A DNA stretch of 64,000 nucleotides, from assembly GCA_965644295.1 (NCBI GenBank), contig CBFFRP010000419.1, positions 124,001-188,000 on the forward strand, written 5' to 3'. The DNA comes from Paraphysomonas bandaiensis. Its lineage: Eukaryota; Chrysophyceae. Below are positions 1 through 10,979 of the stretch, piece by piece. Under the pieces are notes generated by a model, which was given only the letters and a program-made list of their open reading frames with translations, searched no databases and was not told where the DNA came from. Each line of letters begins with the position of its first letter. Within the stretch, counting starts at the first letter, position 1. The position numbers and the translations under genes are program-made.

Positions 1-179
1 AGAGCGCTCCATCAATACTATTGATGGAGTTTTTAAACAGGCCCAACAATACAATTACAATATATTGCAATTTATTGTCAATGTATTGCAATATATTAGT
101 ATGACTAATCAGTAAGTAAACATATCCGTAGACTCCACTTTTAGTGTTAGTCATTAAGATCACATGACAACGAAACCAA
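1..179. repeat. AT-rich dispersed repeat, copy 1
   Basis: Bases 1-110 carry runs of the word CAATATATTGCAATATATTG and a short inverted repeat (ATCAATA...TATTGAT). The same arrangement recurs in direct orientation at about 655-770 and, inverted or direct, inside both arms of the large element at 41639-50932. No gene is visible. This looks like the terminal part of a hAT-like non-autonomous element, but no complete copy is bounded here. Confidence 0.5.
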
Positions 180-480
180 CTACTGCTTATAGCTAATAAA
201 AATCCGCCTCTTCCTCATCCTCTGAGCCATCATTGGTGAAGTCAACATCACCATATTCATCCACAGTATTAATCGAAATATGCTAGTATCCGGCCACAAC
301 TGTCGAATAGCTTTCAGAAACAACAGCATATTAAGTAGGATGGATACTATTGCGCAACACTGATATAATAATATTTTTAGCTGCGCTGAACAGACGTTCC
401 CATGTATTGGAAGTACATACCAGGGCCTGGTAACCGTTAACGACTCGTGGACCTGTACGTTTCTAAATTTTTTGAGATGA
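180..480 (-). pseudogene. hAT transposase C-terminal remnant
   Basis: Read on the minus strand from about 445 to 260, two adjacent frames give the hAT C-terminal dimerisation signature: first GYQALVCTSNTWERLFSAAK, then, after an in-frame stop and a frame change near 333, LLNMLLFLKAIRQLW. The ERLFSAA and NMLLFLK words are the hallmarks of hAT-family transposases. The frame break means this copy cannot encode an active enzyme. An acidic tail similar to other hAT ends follows. Flanking AT-rich repeats and a CAGGG-type end at 761-770 fit a decayed hAT element. The N-terminal part of the transposase is not seen. Confidence 0.7.
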
Positions 481-572
481 CTGAAGATTTTTATTTGCGT
501 AGTCAACATTCAACATCAGCTTCATCATCCTCTGTAATGCTGTAATCAATTTCTCGGTTATTTATATCCATT

Positions 573-770
573 TTGCACCCTACAGTTGAGAATCTTCTCT
601 TATATGACTATCATAATATTGATTGCAATATATTGCAATATATTGTGAGCTACTTTAACAGAAACAATATTGATGGGATTTTTGGCCGGTCGACCAATCA
701 ATATATTTTACAATATATTGCAATATATTGTACAATGTATTGCAATTCAATATATTGTTTCCTAGCCCTG
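573..770. repeat. AT-rich repeat ending in a hAT-like terminus
   Basis: A second copy of the CAATATATTG-rich repeat. Its right end reads TTTCCTAGCCCTG, the reverse complement of CAGGGCTAGGAAAC. CAGGG is a typical hAT terminal sequence. The same end, CAGGGCTAGGGAACAATA, is found at 42412 and, inverted, near 50159. The open frame across this block is low-complexity (repeated ILQYI) and is not taken as a gene. Confidence 0.5.
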
Positions 771-784
771 TGATGAAGCATTTT

Positions 785-975
785 GACTATATATTGAAAG
801 TCTTTTTATTTAGCAATAGGCGTTAGAAACCTGTACCAATATAGTGGCTAGTTGAATGCTAGACATACTAGTTAGACCTCTACCCATAACTAATCAGCAC
901 AAATTCCATTATCCTACTATTTAACGCTACGGAAGCTGCTTGTGCGTCGCCGCAAGCACCAAGGTGCAACCACAA
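785..975 (+). repeat. Dispersed ~190-bp repeat, copy A
   Basis: This stretch matches 31240-31432 in reverse complement. The best-conserved core is TTATCCTACTATTTAACGCT followed by ACGGAAGCTGCTTGTGC. Similarity continues leftwards through ATATTGAAAGTCTT at 790. It probably belongs to the same decayed mobile element as the hAT remnant next to it. No open frame is conserved between the copies as far as I can see. From 976 to 1456 I see only AT-rich non-coding DNA. Confidence 0.55.
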
Positions 976-1456
976 GTGTTTTGACTAATAATTTTAATTC
1001 TTTCTTTACAGCAAAACAACTTCAAGGGCTACGTGTAGGGCATAGGGCAAGGTTAATTTCAGTGTAATATCCTGTTCTAACGAAATATATCACACATTTT
1101 TCAATATGTTTTTCAATAAATTTACTGTTATAACATTTAAATAGTTACATTTTATAATATATAAATATAAGTTATGATCTCCCGTATAAATTTTAGCTGA
1201 TATCAGTGGAGGGAAAGTGATGCAAGATGGCTCACAGATAGTCAAAGGCAATCTCATTTCAGTACTTTTGATTGGCCTTTGTAGATGGTCGACACAAATT
1301 GTTAAATGAAAACATACGTAGCTTAAATACTTTCCAAGAATATGCACGCAGGCGAAAATATATTGATTTCTTTTATTTCTTATTACAAGCAAGCTTGTTT
1401 CCATTCAATGATACAAGTCAACGCAACAATTACATCAACTTAATTTTGGTGCCACA

Positions 1457-2158
1457 CTACTTCGGTTGTTCAGTTGTTGAAGCTGCAGCGGGGGTTCCCA
1501 TTTCGTCCTCAACGCGTGTGACTTCAGTGTTTGTGTAATGCAAGTCCTCCATCTTAAATTCGTACCATTTGGTAGCATATTCCTGAGCTTCTTCAACGGC
1601 CTCCCATCCCTTCTGTGCTGTTGAAAAAATGTGACACACAAAGCGACAATAATATATATAGCATACCAATGTACTCATCGGCTAATGTGATTTCGTCCTG
1701 TACTTTCTCGATCACCTCCTCTATCTGTCCCTGGTCAATGAAATCTTCAATAGTCTTAACCTACAAAATACAAGTAAATAACTACATACGACATATATAT
1801 AATTTTTCATACATCTTCAGACATCAGAACTCCTTTTTGGATGAAGTGCATCCATTCTTCCACGCTCTTGCGATACCCACAATCAGCAGGAGCTCTCTAT
1901 AACAGACTATTAACATATATATATATAATCTCAACATGTAACTACCTCCACAGATGCCAAACACTTTGATGTTAATCTCATCAGAGTATTCCTTGCATCT
2001 GTATCAACAGCAAGACCAACAATTGCTGTAGTTTGCTTGTAGGTGTTTGTTTTCAGAGTAGTAACACAATTACGAGTAACGATCTTCATAGGCTGCATAG
2101 TTATGCGTGGGTTCTTTGCCACACATGAGATTATAAGCTTCCCACCTCTTGAAAACAT
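1457..2158 (-). CDS. NDUFA5: NADH dehydrogenase 1 alpha subcomplex subunit 5 (complex I, NDUFA5/B13)
   Basis: Accessory subunit of mitochondrial complex I in the matrix arm of the inner membrane. Four exons on the minus strand: 2158-1946, 1896-1813, 1760-1667 and 1617-1457, giving 183 aa; introns are 49, 52 and 49 nt with GT...AG ends. The joined protein has the NDUFA5 pattern: TTAIVGLAVDTDARNTLMRL, then YRKSVEEW, then VKTIEDFIDQGQIEEVIEKV and WEAVEEA. Animal NDUFA5 is about 116 aa; this one has about 40 extra N-terminal residues that start MFSRGGK, basic and presumably a mitochondrial presequence, plus a hydrophilic C-terminal tail ending in TTEQPK. It is divergent from the uL22m gene, so both mitochondrial genes share a 592-bp upstream region. 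The exon phases agree at every junction. Confidence 0.9.
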
Positions 2159-2750
2159 TTTAATTAATAAGTTATCGAAGTGTATGGCGTTATATATGAG
2201 TGTGTTGTTGTATATGTAAGTATGGTATGGAGAGTTATGTAGAGCAATACGTAGATGGAGTATACCACACTGCTAGACCATCGTATACCTACCTACAGCA
2301 TAGAGACTAGAGACTATAGCGGTATATGGAGGCATATAGAGGCAGGCATACACAAGCAAATGTGGTGTGTGATCGACATACACTGCTGTATACCGTATAT
2401 ACCGTATACCGTATACCGTGTACGATTCAGTAGATCGTGGTGTGGTGTGGTGTGGTGTGGCACAGCAGGTCTACCACTGGTATGGTATACCAGGACTCGA
2501 GGTACTGAAAAAGTATCAATTTTTGGTATTGTGAATATAGTAAACCTCAGTTTTATTATATAATATGCCATTTTCCTGCATAAAATTACAATATTTATGG
2601 TGGAAATAGAGCCATACATGCCGAGTACATACACTATTTACAGTATCGTTGTGTAACACGCCACACCAGTGTATGTTTGATGCCCAATGAAGCTCATTTA
2701 ACTCTTGATTATGCATTAAAACATATATATACATTGCATTGATCAACCTA
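2159..2750. promoter_or_regulatory. Shared upstream region of NDUFA5 and uL22m
   Basis: Head-to-head intergenic DNA of 592 bp. It holds a short tandem array of TATACCG units at 2390-2420, a GTGGT run at 2438-2460 and AT-rich sequence nearest the uL22m start. No gene is evident; the open frames here are low-complexity. Its role as a bidirectional promoter is inferred from gene orientation only. Confidence 0.4.
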
Positions 2751-3432
2751 ATGTCATTATTTTCTAATTTAGTGAAACGATCCAGGCCAGTGCCTGCATT
2801 GCTACGATCACTATGCAACTCTGCATCCCCCTCATCGTCTCATACTATATCGCAGCCTATTATCGAGGCTGGTAAAAGAAATATTGATCAAAGCCCATGG
2901 AAAGTCAATTTTTTGGTCAAATTGGTACTAATTATGTATGTTAATGCATTTCGATACAACTAATAGCGTTATAGGTGCGAAATAAGTGGGTACCTGATGC
3001 ACTTGCACAGCTAAAGTTTTCCCCAAAACATAAAGCTAGAGACGTAGCCAAAATATTAAATGTATTCGATTTAGTATTTCAATTTATATGGATTTAATAT
3101 TTGTTCAGAGAGCTGTTTCGTTAGCGAGTATGAGGCACGATGCTATTCCAGAGGAGCTATGCGTTCATGAGATTGCAGTTACTAAAGGCAATGTCAAGAA
3201 GCAATTAACAATCATGGGCCGAGGAAGGGCTGGATTTGGTTACAAGCGATGGTGTCACGTAAATCTGAAAGTAAAAGTGATCAACTTTGACGAAATGATC
3301 TTGACAGCGAAAACGAAGAACCAGAAGGAGACGTGGATAAAGCGCAAAGAACTCGTGCGGTCTATTAAAGAAACAGGTAGACCTCAATACATTATTGATG
3401 GTAAGAAGAAAGACAAAGCAATGGCGGAGTGA
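2751..3432 (+). CDS. MRPL22: Mitochondrial large-subunit ribosomal protein uL22 (L22m)
   Basis: Component of the mitochondrial ribosome large subunit, which lines the polypeptide exit tunnel. Exons 2751-2924, 2975-3061 and 3109-3432 give 194 aa; the two introns are 50 and 47 nt. Motifs in order: KVNFLVKLVRNKWVPDALAQ (the AKLIRG...AL.QL region of L22), FSPKHKARDVAKIL, a helix RAVSLASMRHDAI, and the beta-hairpin KKQLTIMGRGRAGFGYKR. Junctions are in phase and rebuild a continuous L22 fold. The N-terminal ~45 residues are Ser/Arg/Leu-rich, as expected for a mitochondrial presequence. The ATG at 2751 is the first in frame that leaves such a presequence. A short basic C-terminal tail (KKKDKAMAE) ends the protein. 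Confidence 0.9.
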
Positions 3433-5110
3433 GAGTAGACTATAGCATTGTTCACAATTAGTGGTATTCCAGGCTTCCGCTCTATATGTGTTCTTGACTC
3501 TGCACCCAACACCGTACTAGCGCACCACAATGATCTGCACATACGCACACAATGATGTAATTAAGATACCTAAAATTAAGCATAGTGTATGCGATCAAGA
3601 GCTATAAACATTTTATTACCACTATTATATTCGTGGGTGGTTTCTGGAGCAGCTTTGTGTAAAAACACAGCCGAAGTATGATAAATTGCTGAATATGAAC
3701 TATGAAAGCGTAATATTTTACTAGCTGCTAGTACTTAGCACTATCTCCGACAACATTTATATTCCCTTGGTAATAATGATGATGCAGTGTCCAATATTTT
3801 TGGAAAGTAAGGATAATATTTAAGCACGATTAATTCATTATTGACAGTTATGCAGTATACATTAGACACACCAAGTCAATTAATGATTAATACAGTGCTG
3901 TTTTATGAGTTGAGTTGTCTTACACTATGAACAATACCTGATATTAAATGTTGCTGGTGAGTTGTAAAATAGAAGTATTGCCTAAGTTTGGAATTGGAAT
4001 TACAATATTTTAAATAATTCACCATATAGACTTTAGGCTTTATGTTTCATTGCTTGCTTCTGAATTAGTAGAAAACATGTCAGCTTTGTCTGAGCACTTA
4101 GTTTGAATTAACCCTATCTATCAACACAGTTGATTAAGAGGGCAAATCCTCTGTTCTGCACATAGATAAACATTATAATTAATATATGAAGGCTACTTTT
4201 ACAGAGTAACACATCAGTGCGTGCTACTTTCAATCGCAATAGCATCTAGTGCACTTTGGACAACTGAATGTTGATACCCATTCACAAATCTTCATGATTA
4301 ATAGAGTCATCCACATCTTGCTCAAGTAGTCTGTACTGGAGATACTCTAATAATGATTATAGCCCCCCTTGCCTACTGCACACTCCTCTTGCCATGACTT
4401 GCAGTGACTGGCACCTTCATTTAAAGAATATCTTGGGTCGTTGAAAAAACACAGTATTATCACACGCTAAAGTCTATTTATAACGTGCGATATATAAACA
4501 GTGGTAAGCATGCTTGCAGAAGAAACTGCAGCATTGATGCAACTATATACTCACCATATGTATGAACTTGTGCTGAAAATAACTCATGTCAACCACAAAC
4601 CAGTGAGCAGTAATTGTTCAGGTCCATATACGTGAGGGCGATCTCTAGATCTCATTTGGTGCACCAAGAACAGAGCATGTGAGGAGGAGGCAAGCAGCCA
4701 AATCTTACTAGCTACGAACGATATACTGTATACTGTATATACTATCATAAAAAACCCGATTTTGCTTAGATTTCCAGATATTCAGTATTGTGCTACAGAA
4801 ATCTAAGAATAATTTCCAGTAATTTTAGTCATGGTGGACAGTTGGTTGTACGTACAGCAGTACAATACTTATATATGCAACAGTACGACAGTACGAGCGA
4901 TGTCATACACACAGCAGTGCAGAGGTACAGTGTAAATGTACATCACTACCATAGAGCATGGGGACAGCAGTACACCAAGCTACATAGAGCAGTACACCAT
5001 ATACGATACATAGGAATGCACAGGTACGCATATCTGATATGTACATACATACATACACACATACATTAATGCAACCCACTCACTCTTAACCAGTCCAATA
5101 CACAAGCATT
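3433..5110. other. Intergenic region with CAGTAC cluster before USP40
   Basis: About 1.7 kb with no supported gene. The first 1.3 kb is AT-rich. From 4850 to 5000 the word CAGTAC occurs five times, often as AGCAGTACA, and a short TACA/TACATA run lies at 5040-5065, about 50 bp before the USP40 start. Similar clusters lie upstream of other genes in the window. Confidence 0.4.
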
Positions 5111-8100
5111 ATGCTATCCGATTTATTTTACGATGATGACGAAGATAACAATCAGTCATCAGAAGGCAGACATGTCTCACAAGGGAGTCAGGTATTAACA
5201 GCTAATCTCATACTTCACAAAATATTGACTATTATAACTTAATTTTTAATAATAATGCCTGTTTTTAGATCAGAAAACCCCCTCCTTGTCGTGGAAATTG
5301 TCAGTTTGTGGGATTAGAGAACCAGTAAGTGTATCTAATGGATGGGATTCCGTTAATAGAACCACAGGGGTGCAACATGCTATCTGAATTCACTCATACA
5401 GGCGATGTATATGACACCAGAGCTACGTCAGGGTTTGTTTCGTATAGATCCAGTGGATTTAGGCTATACACAGACACTAGAAGATGGGCCTGAGACTGCT
5501 GAGAAGGAGGGACCCAATGAACAGATAGTAGAGCAACTTATGGCGATGGGATTTACCCACCCCAGGGCCTATCGAAGCGTTGCTAATAGTGGTAGTGCCG
5601 GGTTTGATCAAGCCCTCGAGTATGCGCTAGAGCATGCATCTGATGGACTTCTAGATGCTCCTCTAGAGGTCAAGGAAGATGAATCAGGGGGGAAGAAGAA
5701 GCGTCGGAAGCCACGACTGATTCCACTAGAGCTCCAACATTTGTTTACAAAAATGCAACTTCTAGATTGCGCCACACTATCAACTGAAGATCTAACTACG
5801 AAGGGATTTCAATGGCAAGGAATGGATGGCAGAGTGCAACACGATGTGCATGAATTGAACAGGTGAAGAGTCATGAACTGAGTAGTTCCGTTGTGAGTGA
5901 ATTGCACTCTATGTGCGGTCTTTTCTTCTGTTGTATTCCAATACTCATATCAATTGGTATAAACATTGCACAGATTGCTAATTGATGCCTTGGAGAAATC
6001 TCTTAAAAACACTCCCATGGGTGGGGATCGTTTGTGTCAACAACTCTATCAAGGTGCTGTATCTATGAAGTTGTACTTCATTGCTAGTTGATGCTGAAAT
6101 CAGGTACCTTGGCGAACCAAACGTGTTGCCTCTCATGTGAAGGTGTAACGGAGCGGGAAGAGCATTATTATGACCTGCTTCTCCAGGTTACAGGGTGCAC
6201 GGATATGGCACAGTCGCTACGTGCCTACACTGCCCCTGAACTTCTTCAGGGTTCGAACCAGTATGCATGTGACTCATGCGGATGCAAGAGGGATGCACAT
6301 CGGCGGGTGGCTATCAAGAGTGTTCCACCGCTACTTAGTGTGTCCTGTCAGAGGTTTGATATCGATCGTAGCACTTGGCAGCGGGTGAAAGTCACTACGA
6401 TGAATGAATTTCCTGTTGCAATGGTGAGCGATTGAACATAATATGCCGTCTGGTAGTGACGTTTGCGACTGCAGGACATGTCTGCTTTTATGGATGGATC
6501 AGAAGGGGTTGCTGATCCGGTGTCTACTGTGGAAGAGGAGCGGGAGAAATGCAGAGGGTTGAGGTCAACCATGACTTGGCTTCATGATCTTCATCGTGCA
6601 GCAACTGACCAGGCGCAGCGCCTACTTGATCGTTATGGAACTGACGTAGATCTCGGAAAGATCATGGAGGACGAAGATGAGCGGCACCAGTTGGCGAGTG
6701 TAATGATGCCTCGTGGAAATGGAGGAGGGAAAAGCGACATGCAGTACAACCTATTTGCAGTCATCATGCATCATGGCTCGGCATATTCTGGTCATTATTC
6801 AGCGTATATTAGAGACTGCTCGAGGGAAGGAAAATGGAGCGCACCGACAACTAGTCGTCAGACATATAATGGGGGAAGCAGCTCTAAAACAGAGGGGGTC
6901 AAGAACCAAGTTGATGAGAGGGTGTGTTATATTCAAACCAGACCAGGACAGTTGCTTGTTAGAGAAGACTCACCTCTCAATGTGCTACTTAGCATTATAC
7001 ATACACATGGAGAGTGTGGGACGACTTCGCGGAGAAATCCTATACCTGTAAATGCGCCAACTATGCAGGTAGTCATATTATCTGTTGATATATTTTGTTT
7101 TTTACAAGCGATTCAGATATCTGTATTGGGTGGGTGCATCAAACGCAATCTAGGGAAGAACTGGAACCAAGTATATCAAGGCACTCATGGCACTCTAGTT
7201 GAATTTATTAAGAAGCATTCTATATTCTTCACTCTCAGCAGCAACAACACTACTGTTTCGCTTAAGGACGTGAGATATGCTGCTTCGGGTCGGAATGACT
7301 TCGAAGCTGCAGTTTGTAAGGCTTGTGTGAATACTTCTACTGCTGTAGATGAAGTGATACATGAGAATGAATCTAGTTCAGAGCTCTCGGACGCCATGTT
7401 GGCTCAGCAGCTGCAAGATCAAGAGAATGAATCCGCTCGATCACTCCCGGTTTCCACTGAAGAAAATGAGACACCCGGTCAGGAATGGCAAACAAAGAAA
7501 AAGAAGTCACGTAAACAGCGGAGCAAGGATGCAGCAAAGGCTGCAGCGAAGGCATCAAGGTCACCCACCACGTCTGGTAGTCAAAGTACTGTTGGTAGCT
7601 CCTGTGATATCGTAGATGTCAGTGAAGGGGGGTCATCTTCAGTATGTAGAAATGGTGAGTCAAGTAGGAAAGCTGAAGAAAAGCAAAGTAAGGACGAAAA
7701 GAAAGCGGAGAATGCTGTGGAGGCCCTGGCACAACTAATTCTCAACGAGTTTCATGGTCCATTTTTTTGCTTTAACGACAGTGAGGTACGCCCAGTATTT
7801 TTAACGGACATTGCAAGCGCATTTGAAGGTCGCAGTAGCGCATACTTGCTGATTTATCGACGAACTGATATGTCACTTGACAGCAGCGAAGTACCAATAC
7901 AGGTTGCACCACCGATGATATGGAAAGAGAAAGTGGAAGCAGCTAACCAGATTCTGCGAAAGCAAAGAGTGGACTTCGATAAAATGATGAAATCTGTGCG
8001 TATCAAAGTTTTCTTTCCATGTCATCTTACCTCTATATGGCCGTGTGTGAATGTTCGTCATTTTTCGGACCTCAATGGTGTCGTTCCAGAGACTATTGTC

Positions 8101-10979
8101 AAGGGACTAGAGATAGAGTGTGATGTTGGGTGGAGTATAAGACATCTATGCTCTAAGATTCATGAAATCTTAGAAAATGAACATGGGACACAAGTATTTG
8201 GTATGTTAGGATTGGATTCGGGTGATGTAGCTCTCAGTGTTATGCGCCCCTCTACCTCAGTATCCTCTGAAAATATAGAGGGGAGTAGATACTCAATATC
8301 TCCTGTACTCTCCATGTGTAGTGCAGCTGGTGACGTCTTGTCACACCCTTGCACTGCGCTACTGTGGTGCGACAAGAGTTTACCGGATGGTAGTGGCTGC
8401 CTTGAACTCTTATCTGTTGCTCCGAAAGATCTGCGGGTGACATTTGAATCTGGTGAATTACAAGGTCTTGAGTCAATAGATACAAGTGCACCATGTGACA
8501 CGACAATCACGGATCTGTGCCGACATGCATCGCGGATCACTGGTTGGTCTCTTCCGCAGGTTCAAATCCACTTGATGCAGCAAAGACAGGTGCTTCATAA
8601 TACCAAGCATCATGGTGGAAAGCAGAAAGAGTACTACGCAACCCCTTTGTGGAAAGCCAACAAGCCATCCCGTTCTGTTGAGGCCGGAATAACGTATGGT
8701 ATTTTGGATGGTGACGAAGTTGTCGTTGAGTTTGTGGGAAAATCGAAACCTGGAATGGGGGGGACAGCTAACCGTGAGGTTATACGACGCAATAGACTGA
8801 GAACAATACGTGTGGACCTGGACTACAATGGTAGTATCACGCAACTACACAAAGAGTATAATCTCGAGGTCGAACAAAGACTTGGTGATGCATCAGTTGA
8901 CGGGACAAACGATTCTCTGGAAACCGTAGAGAACAAGAGCGACTCGCTATTAAAAAACACCGTGAAGGTATATTAGCGTCGTAGATCATTCTTTTTTTGT
9001 TGACTGTTACGTGGGCACAGGTGGATATTGACTTTGGTGCCTCCATTATGCAGTTGAAGTTACTTGCTCTAGAGAAGTTCGGACTGAATAAAATGCTGGC
9101 TGACAGATCACGATTGCGCAGTGGGCATAATAAAGGTACTGATAATAATGAAAGGTGTATACATATTGATACAAGTTATTTTTATAGGAGACGGGCTGTT
9201 GACCAATGAGTCTCAATCTCTCCAGGAGGCTTCTCTACGTGATGGCTGCTCTGTAGCTCTCGAATTGGTACCCCTTCCGGTGGACGATAAAGTAGTGCTG
9301 CGATTTTGTGAAGTTGTTGGCAACGACCGAAGCACGAAGCATAACCCGCAGATACCTGGTGTGCGCAGTGATGAGATGAGTGCTGAGGTATCTACAAGCA
9401 GTACACTACGGGATATGCGGGAGCACATGCTTGGACTTATTGATGTGCGAAGAGCTGAAGATGAGACCCGAATGCGACTGACTAATTGGGCGGGAGAATG
9501 TGGGGAGTTAGTTGAAGAAACTATGGGAAATACAGGGGAAGATATAACAGTCTCCCAGGCACTTGAAGAGGGTGTGTTCAAGTCTGGGGATTTAATTCTT
9601 ATCGAGGAGGGCAAGGTTCCTGCAAAGGGTATGATGCATGTGACGGTACGCGAAACCCATGTTCTGCTCTGGTCGTAAAGCTTACTCTGAAATGTAGGTC
9701 TTTCTCTGGCGAACTGATATGACACTTCCTGCGAGGGCTGAGACATTAATTGACTCTATTCCTGATGACACGATATCGAAATTCGGTGAAATTAGGAAAA
9801 TGGAGGACATACATCCTGCTCGCCGTGAGAAGCTAGCCATGCTGGAACCACTTGGTGTAGTTGATTGCCATGAAGATAGCACCATGAATTCTCTATACGA
9901 GAGCGTTCTACAATTAGTAAATGAACTTAGGTCCTCTGAAGACTGCGCAGTAAGAATGGAATGTAAGAATCTTGTTACTTTAGTGCTGTGATAATAGGAA
10001 TGATATCATCTTATTTCATCGTGTAGTGCCAGAGAGCACTGATAGATTACTTCTCCGGGAGTTACGTGACGACCTTCTTCCTGGCGTAGCGTATTTTACT
10101 GTACCCCCAAAATCTGCAACCGTGACTGACTTGTCTACTATTGGTGTCGGTGGGAAAAAGGGTAGTGCAAAGAAGGCTTCTCAAGGAACTGGTCCTCCTG
10201 GAGAGAAAAGTTTGCGAAAGTCTGGTTTGCGCTCAGATGAAAATGGAGAAATACGACTGGTAGTACAATGTTTAGATCGTTCACAGGATTCGATTGGTGC
10301 TCCTTCAACAGGGGAGTTCTCTATATGGGTATCTACCATTTCTCCTACGTACGATGGAAATGGAAATCAGGTGATTTTTATTCTTTCGATTTGGCGGTGA
10401 CTGTATGCCTAAAGTGTACTGTCTTTGTGTACTGCATAATGTGTTGCCTTTCTTATGAGTTTGTTTGACTGTTAGACATCCATTGATTTCCCTTCCTGGC
10501 CCCCTTCAGAGGTGATGTTTTCTGGGTACGGTAGCACTCCATCTTTAGCATCTCTGAAGCGTCATATGAGTTCATTGTACCAAATTCCGTTCGAGGAAAT
10601 TGTCATTTTCAAGTATTTGCATCACAATTGGAACTGGTTGGCACTGAAGCCTGGAATGAAGAGCCTCACAAAAAGAGGAAAGAAGGCAACTGGAAATGGG
10701 AAGATGGAAAATATCCTCGTAGCACCTTATAGTTTCAGATACGGGGATCTGATTGGTGTTTGTGATCTAAGAGCTTGTCAGGGAAAGGAAGTGGATGACT
10801 TAGTAGTTGATAGGGAGGAAGATATCTATTGTAGATGGATGAAGAATGAAAAAGATAAAGAGAAAAGGGTCATGAAGGCTAATAACTTAAAGGGTGGGAA
10901 GAAGAAACAAATAGTTGAAATATCATTGAGATTTGGTGGTGATTTAGACTTTTCAGATGATGATGTTTCTGACTCGTAA
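5111..10979 (+). CDS. USP40: Ubiquitin carboxyl-terminal hydrolase 40-like deubiquitinase
   Basis: Cysteine protease that removes ubiquitin from substrates. My exon model is 5111-5191, 5269-5324, 5368-5862, 5974-6053, 6104-6423, 6475-7068, 7117-8967, 9021-9135, 9188-9645, 9698-9962, 10027-10370, 10476-10979: 1,720 aa. The catalytic Cys box GLENQGATCYLNSLIQ (Cys50) spans exons 2-3, and the His box GHYSAYIRD lies near residue 450. PLELQHLF, QHDVHELNR, and the long C-terminal series of ubiquitin-like segments (ending near FEEIVIFKYLHHNWNWL) follow the USP40 order. The start MLSDLFYDDDEDN also resembles the USP40 N-terminus. Unlike animal USP40 (about 1,235 aa) it has a UBA-like segment (EQLMAMGFTHPRAYRSVANS, about residues 98-140) between the Cys box and the rest of the catalytic core. 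The intron at 7069-7116 is in frame and could be read through; I remove it because its length and ends match neighbouring introns. Confidence 0.9.

Noticed and set aside
573-773. 66-codon frame
   Set aside because: Encodes repeats of ILQYI from the CAATATATTG repeat.
8160-8844. Minus-strand frames of 84-126 codons inside USP40
   Set aside because: Antisense shadows of a strong coding exon without domain similarity.
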